Shown here: one piece after another, positions 14,028 to 20,222 of the stretch
Numbering within the stretch: the stretch's first letter is position 1
How the letters are laid out: every line of letters begins with the position of its first letter
Source: Candidatus Levybacteria bacterium RIFCSPLOWO2_12_FULL_37_14
Lineage (GTDB): Bacteria; Patescibacteriota; Microgenomatia; Levybacterales; UBA12049
Assembly (NCBI GenBank): GCA_001782645.1
Contig: MFPH01000063.1
Coordinates: 1 to 20,222, forward strand
Length of the DNA stretch: 20,222 nucleotides
Reading direction: 5' to 3'
Notes under the pieces: generated by a model
What the model was told of the DNA's origin: nothing
What the model saw: only the letters and a program-made list of their open reading frames with translations
The model's database searches: none
Made by a program: the position numbers and the translations under genes

Positions 14028-16164
14028 CATCCTCCAACTTCCAAGCGGCAAAATCGCAGGCAGGGTAATTACTGCAACCGTAGAATTTGCGGCCTTTTCG
14101 CGTCTTTTTGACCACAATCTTTCCCCCTTTGCCCGCCGACTTGTCCGCCGAAGCGTTTGCGAAGGTGGGAGCCTTGGCGGAGGCTGGGCCTCCACATTTC
14201 GGACAAACTAAACCCGTCTCCTCAACATATGGTTTGGTAAATTTACAGTCCGGGAATCTGGAACAAGCCAAAAATTTGCCAAATTTTCCCGTTCGAATAA
14301 TTAAATTTCCTTCTTTACACTGCGGACATTGTTCGTCGGTTTGCTCAACCGCAATTTTTACTCTCCGTACTCCTTCAGCCTCTGCTAATTTTTTTTCAAA
14401 TGGAACATAGAAATCTCTCATCATCGGCGCCCATTTTTCTTCTCCATTAGCAATGGCATCAAGCTTATCTTCGATTGATGCAGTAAATGGAATATCATCA
14501 ATGTCCGAAAAGTTGGTTACCAAAAAATCATTAACGGCAATTCCGATTGCGGTTGGAAAGAATTTCCCTTCCTGACGTTCAATATAACTGCGTGATTCAA
14601 TTGTAGAAATAATAGTCGCGTAGGTTGACGGTCTGCCAATCCCCTTTTCTTCCAATGTCTTGATGACTGAAGCATCATTGTATCTGGGCGGAGGCAAAGT
14701 TTCATGCTCTTTTTCCAAAACATCAACTAAATTAAGCTTTTCTTCTTTCACAAATTTTGGCAATTTATTGTCTGACAAGCCCAATGGATTTACTTTCAAA
14801 AACCCTTCAAAAACCAGAATCGACCCATTCGCTTTCAATTTATAACTACTAACTACTAACTTCTGACTACTAACTTCTGATTTGTTAGCTGTTAGTTGTT
14901 TTTCGTTAGTAGTTACGAATACGGTGGTTGATTCTATAACCGCGTCCGCCATTTGAGAAGCCACTGCTCTTTTCCAAATGAGATCATAAAGTTTTCCATA
15001 GGGAGCCCCAAGATTTACCGCCACGTCTCCCATTAATACCGCAGCTTTTGTCGGCCTGATTGCCTCGTGGGCTTCCTGAGCAAGCTTTTGTTTGGTTTTG
15101 TAAAAACGCGGACTTGCCGGCGCATATTTTTCTCCATATTCTTTTTTGACAAAATTTATAATCGCTGACATTGCAGCTGAGGAAATCGCTACCGAATCCG
15201 TTCTATGATAAGTTATGTATCCTTCCTCGTATAATTTTTGGGCCAAACTCATGGTTCTTTTCCCGTTTATTCCCAGCCTTCTCGCCGCATCCTGCTGAAG
15301 AGTTGAAGTTGTATAAGGAGGCATTGGACTTCTTTTGGTCGCTTTTTGCAAAACATCTACTACTTTAAATGTTTTCGTTTTTAAATCGCTAACAATTGCT
15401 ATGGCTTTTTCTTGTGAGTCAATCGAAGTCTTGGTGATTTTATACTGCCCGTCATACAATTGAAAACTGCTCTGCAGTTCTATCTTTTCCCCATTTATTT
15501 CAATTAATTCAAACTCCGTCCCCTGATTATTAATTATTAATTTTTCATTATTAATTTGGCGCAACAGCGCCATTATCGTCCAGTACTTTTCTTTTCCAAA
15601 CTTCTCAATTTCTCTTTCCCTTTCAACTATTAAACGCAGGGCTACTGATTGCACTCGCCCTGCTGACAAACCCCTACGGACTTTTTTCCACAAAAGAGGA
15701 GAAAGTTTGTAGCCAACCAAACGATCCAAAACTCTTCTGGCTGTTTGCGCATCCACCAAATTATTATCAATTTCTCTTGGATTTTTCAAAGCCTCTTCAA
15801 TTGCTTCTTTGGTAATTTCATGAAATGCTATTCTCTGAAACTTTGAACTTTGAACTTTGAACTTTGAACTTGAGCCGAGCACATCGGAAATATGCGAGGC
15901 GATTGCCTCCCCTTCGCGGTCAGGGTCAGTCGCCAAAATAATTTGATCTGCATTTTTTGCCGCAGTTTTAAGTTCCGCAATAATTTGTCTTTTGTCCGCA
16001 ACTACTTCGTACAAAGGCGCAAAATCATGCTCAAAGTCTATTCCGATTTTGCTTTTGGGCAAATCCACAACATGTCCCATCGAGGCTTTAATAACATAAT
16101 CATGCCCTAAAAATTTCCCAATTGTTCGCGCTTTAGTAGGTGATTCCACGATAACCAGTTTCAT
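13981..16164 (-). CDS. topA: DNA topoisomerase I
   Basis: A 727-aa type IA topoisomerase. The TOPRIM domain opens with MKLVIVESPTKARTIGKFLG and carries ATDPDREGEAI (78-88). The catalytic tyrosine is Y319 in EEGYITYHRTDS, the same number as in E. coli TopA. LSAGRVQSVALRL (166-178) and GIGRPSTYATII (508-519) are further core motifs. Two C-terminal zinc ribbons follow: C613/C616...C634/C640, and C654/C657...C697/C703. It relaxes negative supercoils through a transient 5'-phosphotyrosine. Four peptide insertions (about 97-110, 203-214, 420-446, 660-681) coincide with low-complexity DNA repeats; the last splits the second zinc ribbon between its two cysteine pairs. Its promoter lies in the divergent region shared with the AbrB-like gene. 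Confidence 0.96.
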   Translation of the reverse strand: MKLVIVESPTKARTIGKFLGHDYVIKASMGHVVDLPKSKIGIDFEHDFAPLYEVVADKRQIIAELKTAAKNADQIILATDPDREGEAIASHISDVLGSSSKFKVQSSKFQRIAFHEITKEAIEEALKNPREIDNNLVDAQTARRVLDRLVGYKLSPLLWKKVRRGLSAGRVQSVALRLIVEREREIEKFGKEKYWTIMALLRQINNEKLIINNQGTEFELIEINGEKIELQSSFQLYDGQYKITKTSIDSQEKAIAIVSDLKTKTFKVVDVLQKATKRSPMPPYTTSTLQQDAARRLGINGKRTMSLAQKLYEEGYITYHRTDSVAISSAAMSAIINFVKKEYGEKYAPASPRFYKTKQKLAQEAHEAIRPTKAAVLMGDVAVNLGAPYGKLYDLIWKRAVASQMADAVIESTTVFVTTNEKQLTANKSEVSSQKLVVSSYKLKANGSILVFEGFLKVNPLGLSDNKLPKFVKEEKLNLVDVLEKEHETLPPPRYNDASVIKTLEEKGIGRPSTYATIISTIESRSYIERQEGKFFPTAIGIAVNDFLVTNFSDIDDIPFTASIEDKLDAIANGEEKWAPMMRDFYVPFEKKLAEAEGVRRVKIAVEQTDEQCPQCKEGNLIIRTGKFGKFLACSRFPDCKFTKPYVEETGLVCPKCGGPASAKAPTFANASADKSAGKGGKIVVKKTRKGRKFYGCSNYPACDFAAWKLEDVRKTLLPQKQEIEVK
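14122..14187. repeat. GC-rich repeat-like insert in topA zinc ribbon
   Basis: Encodes TopA residues about 660-681 (PASAKAPTFANASADKSAGKGG), between the two cysteine pairs of the last zinc ribbon. It is more GC-rich than the gene and contains near-complementary GCC/GGC blocks (GCCGACTTGTCCGCCGAAGCG, shortened in RNA to hairpins). It adds about 20 residues to a loop that is normally short. Confidence 0.6.
14821..14907. repeat. In-frame TAGTTAGTAG-type repeat in topA
   Basis: The plus strand here is built from AACTACTAACTTCTGACTACT-like steps (about 14846-14880) followed by TTAGCTGTTAGTTG. It encodes TopA residues about 420-448, a serine/lysine-rich stretch (SEVSSQKLVVSSYKLK). A close relative, TTAGAAGTTAGCTGTTAG, is intergenic at about 18665-18682. 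Confidence 0.7.
15835..15876. repeat. In-frame AACTTTG tandem repeat in topA
   Basis: The 7-bp unit AACTTTG repeats about four times (around 15838-15870), encoding SSKFKVQSSKFQ at TopA residues about 99-110, between the TOPRIM motif and FHEITKEAI. 42 bp is a multiple of three, so the frame is kept. Confidence 0.75.
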
Positions 16165-16210
16165 ATTTATTTCAAGAAGTTACTCATTGTCTGCATAATT
16201 ATACCCCGTA

Positions 16211-16265
16211 TGTCAAGTCCCCCTTGACATTACGTTATAACATGTTATAATATGTAATAACGTAA
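16211..16265 (+). promoter_or_regulatory. Consensus promoter with palindromic operator of the AbrB-like gene
   Basis: TTGACA (16224-16229), a 16-bp spacer, TATAAT (16246-16251): both hexamers are perfect consensus. TTACGTTAT (16230-16238) and ATAACGTAA (16257-16265) are a perfect 9-bp inverted repeat bracketing the -10, with an inner ATAACATGTTAT palindrome. TGTCAAG (16211-16217) and CTTGACA (16223-16229) form another inverted repeat over the -35. A strong promoter enclosed by operator-like symmetry suggests autoregulation by the adjacent AbrB-like protein. A minus-strand TATAAT at 16198-16203 could serve topA from the same region. Confidence 0.75.
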
Positions 16266-16276
16266 ATAGCTATATT

Positions 16277-16438
16277 ATGATAAGGAAATTAATTAGGATT
16301 GGTAATTCGGTTGGAGTAACTCTGGACAAGAAAATGCTGCGCTCTATTGGTCTAGATGGAATAACTTGGGTATGGATCGAACCGGATAAGAAGAAAAAAT
16401 CAATTATTATCAGAAAACGCGCAGAAAAAGACTGGTAA
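16277..16438 (+). CDS. AbrB/MazE-like SpoVT-AbrB domain protein
   Basis: A 53-aa ORF. MIRKLIRIGNSVGVTLDKKMLRSIGL matches the SpoVT-AbrB swapped-hairpin opening (K-x-x-R-I-G-N-S-x-G-V-T-x-x-K-x-x-L-x-x-x-G-L), followed by the second strand TWVWIEPDKKKKSIIIRK. Such proteins dimerise and bind palindromic DNA as transition-state regulators or antitoxins. It sits about 20 bp downstream of a consensus promoter with a perfect inverted repeat, so autorepression is likely. No toxin gene follows on the same strand, which argues against a standard toxin-antitoxin pair; the downstream gene is convergent. The TATTATG context provides no Shine-Dalgarno. Confidence 0.78.
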   Translation: MIRKLIRIGNSVGVTLDKKMLRSIGLDGITWVWIEPDKKKKSIIIRKRAEKDW

Positions 16439-16480
16439 AATCAAAAAATAGTTCGTAAGGCCAAATCCGGTAAAGCTAAC

Positions 16481-17008
16481 TTATTTCATTAATTCCTTTA
16501 ATTTCTTATAAGCGTCTTGAGTAAGAGAAATAGTTACCGGTCCGACAGGATTAAGCGTCTGGGAATTATTCCCGTTAAGAATAATGTAATTTGCAATAAA
16601 TTTTCCCCTATTTTCTATGAAGTTCTCAAGCTTAAATAAAACAGTTGGTTCAGTTTTTGGATTTGTTGCGGTATCTACAATAAGATTCTCCTTAGGAACG
16701 CTGACCGTTACGCTTTGTGTTGAATTATCGCTCCCTAAGACTTTTACCTTAAAATTGACTATCTTAGTCTTTTTGTCATAGCTAAAATAACCTTTACCAT
16801 CATCTATTAACGGAGCTGACCTTAATCCTTCTTTCTCAAAGATATCTTGTTCTAACTTAAGGACGTTGGCAAGATTAAGGTTTCCTTGATGTCTTACATA
16901 ATTAGCTCCCAGAATTATTCCCCCGACAGCTGCCGCGCAGATAGCAAGCCCAACAATTGCTTTAGCACGTTCCCTGAAGGAATAGCCGGAAACTTTTTTT
17001 TCAATCAT
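16481..17008 (-). CDS. Membrane-anchored hypothetical protein
   Basis: A 175-aa protein with a short basic N-terminus, one transmembrane helix (about 16-38, AIVGLAICAAAVGGIILGANYV) and an extracytoplasmic domain rich in beta-type segments (FSYDKKTKIVNFKVKVLG, SVTVSVPKENLIV, PVTISLTQDAYKKLKEL). The final L-T-x-D-A-Y-x-K-L helix looks like a domain end. I recognise no family. TATAAT (minus strand, 17017-17022) lies 8 nt before ATG 17008, so the mRNA is probably leaderless. The surface location is inferred from the single N-terminal anchor. Confidence 0.65.
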   Translation of the reverse strand: MIEKKVSGYSFRERAKAIVGLAICAAAVGGIILGANYVRHQGNLNLANVLKLEQDIFEKEGLRSAPLIDDGKGYFSYDKKTKIVNFKVKVLGSDNSTQSVTVSVPKENLIVDTATNPKTEPTVLFKLENFIENRGKFIANYIILNGNNSQTLNPVGPVTISLTQDAYKKLKELMK

Positions 17009-17059
17009 AAGCTTAGATTATACGGTATGCTCAAGAAAAAGATCGGAATTTATTTAAAA

Positions 17060-17494
17060 TTATCGGGACTTGCCGACTTGATCAACTAAGGTACCTATAA
17101 CAAAAGACGCATAAGCTATTTTCCTTCCTCTTGTATTTAATCTACTATCTTCCATAATTGACCACTTACCTTTAGAAACTTTTTTTAATACGTTCGTACT
17201 ACTACCAAGCATGTTTAGCTGAAATCCTTCTCCGTAAGGACTGTATGCTTCCACGAATATACTTCCTCTGTCGCGAAATAAACTAATCGCATGTGGTTTA
17301 TCTGAAAAATGTTCAAATGGATCAGGCCACGTTTTGCTTTCACGAAAAGGTAACAAGTTCAATCTGTCTGGATCTATGGCTTTGGCGGATTTATCTTCCA
17401 AAAACCCGTCCACCTTACTCACGATTCCCCAATATAATTTACTTACCCACGGACTTTCAAATAGCTGCCCTATTGACTCAATATGACTTGGCAT
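17060..17494 (-). CDS. Hypothetical protein, unknown family
   Basis: 144 aa if started at the second methionine (MPSHIESIGQLF). The first in-frame ATG (17506) lies inside the TATAAT box of the gene's own promoter and would be upstream of the transcription start, so ATG 17494 is preferred. The protein is soluble, without signal or membrane segments, rich in aromatic and charged residues (SPWVSKLYWGIVSKVDGFLED; HFSDKPHAISLFRDRGSIFVEAYSPYGEGF). No motif is recognised. It lies 36 bp downstream of the dprA stop on the same strand but has its own promoter. Confidence 0.6.
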   Translation of the reverse strand: MPSHIESIGQLFESPWVSKLYWGIVSKVDGFLEDKSAKAIDPDRLNLLPFRESKTWPDPFEHFSDKPHAISLFRDRGSIFVEAYSPYGEGFQLNMLGSSTNVLKKVSKGKWSIMEDSRLNTRGRKIAYASFVIGTLVDQVGKSR

Positions 17495-17504
17495 ATAGTC
17501 TCGC

Positions 17505-17534
17505 ATTATATAAAAGAAGTTTACCGAAAGTCAA
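17505..17534 (-). promoter_or_regulatory. Promoter deciding the start of the 17060-17494 gene
   Basis: Minus strand: TTGACT (17529-17534), an 18-bp spacer, TATAAT (17505-17510). The -10 overlaps the upstream ATG at 17506 and ends 10 nt before ATG 17494. It also overlaps the dprA stop codon region (17531-17533). Confidence 0.65.
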
Positions 17535-18640
17535 TCCAACAATGAAAATGTGCCGTTATTTAAATTCTTTATCATTCCTTTTATCTCCATCATCGAAAGA
17601 AGGCTGCTGAGTTTTGACGGATTAAATTTTGTCCGCCTGACTAGCTCATCAAAATGCAATGGTTCATCTTGTAAGAGTTTTAAGATTAAATTCTCCTCCT
17701 TCGTATCCCCTTTTCTATTTGTGATTTTGGATTTTGAATTTATTTGGGATTTAGGATTTTGATTTTGGAATTTTAACTCTTTTAAAATATCGTCGGCTGA
17801 AGTTACCAACTTAGCACCTTTTGCAATTAACTTATATGGCCCCTTAGACATGCTTGAAGTAATCGGCCCGGGCACCGCGAAAACTTTGCGGTTAAACTTC
17901 AAAGCAAATTCCGCCGTAATTAACGAGCCACTATCCTCCGCTCCTTCGGTGACTAAAACAGCTTGAGACAAGCCTGCAATAATCCGGTTGCGGGCAGGAA
18001 AAGTCCATTGAGTTGGCCTCATTCCTAAGGGAAATTCCGAAACAATACAATTGCCGCTTTCCAAAATACCATTATATATAGATATATTCTCCCCCGGATT
18101 GCAGCAATCAACTCCACATCCTAAAACCGCGATTGTTTTGCCATTATTTTCCAATGCAGTCCTGTGCGAAATCGCATCAACCCCAAGAGCCAAGCCAGAA
18201 ATAATCGTAAATCCGTTCAAAACCAAATCCGTGGTCAACAATTTTGTGACTTCCCTACCATATTGAGTAGTCCTTCGGGCGCCTACGACTGCGACCGAAA
18301 GCCCTGAGCGAACGGAGAGAATCGAAGGGTCGCCTTTCCCATAAAGTACAAACGGCGGATTTTTAATTTGTCTTAATAATTCCGGATATTCTTTATCTCC
18401 TAGAGTCAAAAACCAAACATCTTTTTCTTTTAATTCTTTAAGATAATCTTCAAGCGAAAACTTTTCCCTAAACTCTTCAAATTTCCCCGCCCCCTCTTCC
18501 CCAATTAGCTTCGCAAGACCAGGTCTTGGAGCCTCCCAAGCAGCTTGCGCAGTGCCAAATTCTTCCAAAAGTTTTCTGAATTTAGCCGGACCAATCCCAG
18601 GCAACGCCGAAAACCCAAACCAATAATCTCGTTCGCTCAT
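17531..18640 (-). CDS. dprA: DNA processing protein DprA (Smf)
   Basis: A 369-aa protein. The N-terminal helix-hairpin-helix-like segment is SALPGIGPAKFRKLLEEFG (11-29). The Rossmann-like DprA core follows: VAVVGARRTTQYG (116-128), IISGLALGVDAISHRTAL (146-163), AVLGCGVD (171-178), the diagnostic PTQWTFPARNRIIAGLS (209-225), and TEGAEDSGSLITAEFAL (231-247). A C-terminal winged helix (about 316-369) has the HFDELVRRTKF segment. DprA binds incoming single-stranded DNA and loads RecA during natural transformation. Residues about 291-315 (QNQNPKSQINSKSKITNRKGDTK) form a linker encoded by low-complexity repeat DNA. No other competence gene is in the window. Confidence 0.95.
   Translation of the reverse strand: MSERDYWFGFSALPGIGPAKFRKLLEEFGTAQAAWEAPRPGLAKLIGEEGAGKFEEFREKFSLEDYLKELKEKDVWFLTLGDKEYPELLRQIKNPPFVLYGKGDPSILSVRSGLSVAVVGARRTTQYGREVTKLLTTDLVLNGFTIISGLALGVDAISHRTALENNGKTIAVLGCGVDCCNPGENISIYNGILESGNCIVSEFPLGMRPTQWTFPARNRIIAGLSQAVLVTEGAEDSGSLITAEFALKFNRKVFAVPGPITSSMSKGPYKLIAKGAKLVTSADDILKELKFQNQNPKSQINSKSKITNRKGDTKEENLILKLLQDEPLHFDELVRRTKFNPSKLSSLLSMMEIKGMIKNLNNGTFSLLD
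17696..17770. repeat. In-frame GATTTTGGATTTTG-type repeat in dprA linker
   Basis: The plus strand reads repeated GATTTTGG/ATTTTGAAT/GGGATTTAGGATTTTG steps, encoding the N/K/S/Q-rich linker at DprA residues about 291-315, between the Rossmann core and the winged helix. Similar AT-rich GGATTTTC/GGATTTGG steps occur in the 16S V2 insertion (about 7650-7672). Confidence 0.65.
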
Positions 18641-18664
18641 AACGCTAGCTTATCACAAGTTATT

Positions 18665-18690
18665 TATTAGAAGTTAGCTGTTAGAAATTG
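18665..18690. repeat. Intergenic TTAGAAGTTAGCTGTTAG repeat
   Basis: A short repeat-like stretch between dprA and the PaaX-like gene, of the same type as the in-frame topA segment at 14821-14907. Confidence 0.5.
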
Positions 18691-18722
18691 TCTCATCTCC
18701 CAAACCACTCTTCCAAAACTTT

Positions 18723-19496
18723 TTACAGATTTTTAATAAGCTTTTTTGCCTGATAGCCAACCCAATCAGAAGGCAATAATTCTTTGGGCAAAAACGGATC
18801 GCTTAACAAAACTTGCAAATACTTTTCTCTAGTTTTTCTTATTTCAATTTTCCTTTGCTCTTGACTATTTAACTGCATAGTGCGGCCGTTTAATGCAGTT
18901 AAATGGGAAAGAATCTCTCGGTATTTATCATTTAATTGATCCAAATTCCAAACCTTCCTTGCTAACTCCTTAAAATCTCCAACTAAGATATTCGAAGCTT
19001 CAAGCATGTAAACATATTTGCCCAAATCAATGCTATCTAAATATTCTGAAAAATCTTTTATAATATCATGCGGAGTAATAAAGACAGATTCTTGAAGCAT
19101 ACCAAAGCCTAGCTCCCTTAGTTTTCTTCGCAGATAATTTCTTTTTTCTTTCTCTAATTCGCTTATATCAAACATTACAATTCTCCATTTGCCGTCCCAT
19201 CGCTTTCTATGAAAATCCAACAAAGGAAAATCCCTCTGGATTCTTTCTTGCCCTTGCGAAGTTATCCTAATGTATACACTCCCCTTCTTCTCGATTTTTT
19301 CTATATACCCTGCTTTTAAACTACGCCAAACCAAATTACCAAAATTGTTTTTTCTATATTGCTTCGGCACCCATCCATACATGCTCTCATAACTTTTACT
19401 AACTAATCTGAAAGGATCTCTTAACTCTTCAAAAGTATCCAAAGCACCTGCCAATCCCAATAAGAGAACGTCTTGCGGGCGAACTAATTTCCTCAT
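18723..19496 (-). CDS. PaaX-like regulator with Cas2-like domain
   Basis: A 257-aa protein. The N-terminal about 80 residues form a winged-helix-like domain (YRKNNFGNLVWRSLKAGYIEKIEKKGSVYIRITSQGQERI). Residues about 98-180 resemble the PaaX/Cas2-like ferredoxin fold: WDGKWRIVMFDISELEKEKRNYLRRKLRELGFGMLQESVFITPHD. The first strand and its aspartate (FDI) correspond to the Cas2 catalytic Asp position. The C-terminal about 70 residues are helical and basic. Standard PaaX proteins are transcriptional repressors. There is no CRISPR array or other cas gene here, so a regulatory or toxin-like RNA/DNA role is more likely than spacer acquisition. The -10 box lies 6 nt from the ATG. Confidence 0.75.
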   Translation of the reverse strand: MRKLVRPQDVLLLGLAGALDTFEELRDPFRLVSKSYESMYGWVPKQYRKNNFGNLVWRSLKAGYIEKIEKKGSVYIRITSQGQERIQRDFPLLDFHRKRWDGKWRIVMFDISELEKEKRNYLRRKLRELGFGMLQESVFITPHDIIKDFSEYLDSIDLGKYVYMLEASNILVGDFKELARKVWNLDQLNDKYREILSHLTALNGRTMQLNSQEQRKIEIRKTREKYLQVLLSDPFLPKELLPSDWVGYQAKKLIKNL

Positions 19497-19502
19497 ATTG
19501 TT

Positions 19503-19531
19503 ATTTAATAATATGGTGCGGCCGCTGTCAA
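19503..19531 (-). promoter_or_regulatory. Promoter of the PaaX-like gene
   Basis: Minus strand: TTGACA (19526-19531), a 17-bp spacer that includes GCGGCCGC, TTAAAT (19503-19508), then 6 nt to ATG 19496. The rest of the gap to 19665 holds a 9-bp tandem GGTGTTTTC duplication (about 19561-19578) and nothing else I can identify. Confidence 0.6.
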
Positions 19532-19665
19532 TAGTTAAATGGCTAAAATTACCAACACAAGGTGTTTTCGGTGTTTTCAGAGAAATTTATGATCTCTTCA
19601 GGGAAATTAATACCATTAATTAACACTGTAGATTACCGATGATGCGGAAAAGACTGTGCCTAAAT

Positions 19666-20076
19666 TTATGATTTTGATCGTAGGTTCCGGGGAAACTGGG
19701 GTGCCCCTTGTCGAATTTTCTCTAATCGTTTCCAAAAAGCAGCGTGATCGTCCTTACTGCCTTCCGGTTTTTCAATAGCTACCGCTATATGACCTTTTCC
19801 TTCGACCCTAATCATGGATACTTTTGGAGATCCATCAGAATCGACTTCTAGTCTTGATTCGCCTCTAGACATTACGGATCTTACGGATACGTATGGAAAT
19901 TCTTCTCCTTCGTCTGCAATTTTTGCAACTTTAAAACCTGTTGCTGAAGCTGCATCTAAATAAGAGTATAATTCATCCCAACAAATATTTGACGTTACTA
20001 CCTTTCTGCTTTTTATTTTACTAATAAAATCAGGACCAAATTCTTTCCCGCTCATTCCCGAAAACTTAGATTCCAT
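19666..20076 (-). CDS. Hypothetical protein, unknown family
   Basis: A 136-aa soluble protein without signal peptide or membrane helix. Distinct parts are a FGPDFISKIKSRKVVTSNICWDELYSYLDAA segment (about 13-43), a beta-rich middle (YVSVRSVMSRGESRLEVDSDGSPKVSMIRVEGKGHIAVAIEKPEG, about 62-106, shown here only as its outline) and a basic tail. The alternation of strands and a closing helix suggests a compact alpha/beta domain. No motif is recognised. A promoter with perfect TTGACA precedes it, and the region is divergent from the gene starting at 20172. Confidence 0.6.
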   Translation of the reverse strand: MESKFSGMSGKEFGPDFISKIKSRKVVTSNICWDELYSYLDAASATGFKVAKIADEGEEFPYVSVRSVMSRGESRLEVDSDGSPKVSMIRVEGKGHIAVAIEKPEGSKDDHAAFWKRLEKIRQGAPQFPRNLRSKS

Positions 20077-20098
20077 AGGTTTAATTTAATTGCTCATA

Positions 20099-20126
20099 AG
20101 TTTAGCAAAAAAAAAACTTTTGTCAA
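20099..20126 (-). promoter_or_regulatory. Promoter of the 19666-20076 gene
   Basis: Minus strand: TTGACA (20121-20126), a 16-bp spacer containing a T10 run, TAACT-type -10 (TAAACT, 20099-20104). The gap to ATG 20076 is 22 nt, longer than for most genes here. Confidence 0.6.
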
Positions 20127-20171
20127 GAGGCCGCTTAATTAAAGTTTAATATCCGACACTTCTAGTACAAT

Positions 20172-20222
20172 ATGGAAGTGAATCAATTAACTAAAATTAC
20201 ATTAGCCTGGGAACTCTTTGAG
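20172..20222 (+). CDS. Start of a plus-strand gene, truncated by window edge
   Basis: ATG 20172 opens a frame MEVNQLTKITLAWELFE that runs off the end. A TACAAT -10-like box at 20166-20171 touches the ATG, so the real start could be the in-frame GTG at 20178. The short helical N-terminus would suit a helix-turn-helix or transposase-type protein, but 17 residues are too few to assign a family. Confidence 0.4.
   Translation, partial: MEVNQLTKITLAWELFE

Noticed and set aside
16277..17008. A toxin-antitoxin pair of the AbrB-like gene with its neighbour
   Set aside because: The next gene is on the opposite strand and encodes a membrane-anchored protein without toxin-like features.
17494..17506. 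ATG 17506 as the start of the hypothetical gene
   Set aside because: This ATG lies within the TATAAT -10 box, so it would not be in the mRNA; ATG 17494 lies just past the expected transcription start.
18723..19496. Cas2 of a CRISPR-Cas system
   Set aside because: There is no array, no cas1 and no effector in the window, and the N-terminal winged helix and length fit a PaaX-like protein rather than a stand-alone Cas2 of about 90 aa.

Overview
The window looks like a chromosomal segment from a Candidate Phyla Radiation (Patescibacteria) bacterium, probably Microgenomates-like. The reasons are an AT-rich genome, short compact genes, a stand-alone 16S rRNA gene crowded with introns and helix-tip insertions, many genes whose promoter -10 box lies only 4-11 nt before the start codon, and short repeats even inside housekeeping genes. 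The lineage is inferred from these traits, not from a database comparison.

Layout. 1-3592 is an envelope-lipid and glycan block: a GT2 glycosyltransferase cut by the window edge, a PlsC-like acyltransferase, a GT4 glycosyltransferase and a second GT2 paralogue. 3593-8260 is the 16S rRNA locus on the minus strand. The mature-equivalent ends are about 7860 (5') and 3920 (3'), so the gene spans about 3.94 kb instead of about 1.5 kb. It carries seven insertions. Two are clear group I introns, after E. coli positions U516 and U1498. One is a group I-like intron near 1395/1396. Four are stem-capped insertions in helices about h10, h26, h39 and h44. Four-helix-bundle (IVP), LAGLIDADG and GIY-YIG proteins are encoded inside the insertions. 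No 23S, 5S or tRNA follows, so the 16S is unlinked here. A 13-bp complementary pair outside the gene can form the pre-16S processing stem.

8260-10300 has two decayed 3' fragments of a TrmH/SpoU methyltransferase gene, a divergent sigma-70-like gene and a RAYT (REP-associated tyrosine transposase) element with 34-bp imperfect ends. 10300-13470 has an HTH protein, an intact TrmH/SpoU methyltransferase, an unknown protein and a secreted DUF5667-like protein. 13580-18640 has a YdjM-like membrane protein, topoisomerase I, a 53-aa AbrB-like regulator under a consensus promoter with a palindromic operator, two unknown proteins and DprA. 18720-20222 has a PaaX-like protein with a Cas2-like domain, an unknown protein and the start of a plus-strand gene.

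The most striking signal is that the h39 and h44 insertions share about 20 nt at both ends. One carries a GIY-YIG gene and the other is a 96-nt ORF-less form. The h26 insertion has the same stem sequence. This suggests a small family of rRNA helix-tip elements. Two further points stand out: repeat-like sequence has entered TopA, DprA and TrmH in frame, and predicted leaderless transcription coexists with an intact 16S anti-Shine-Dalgarno.
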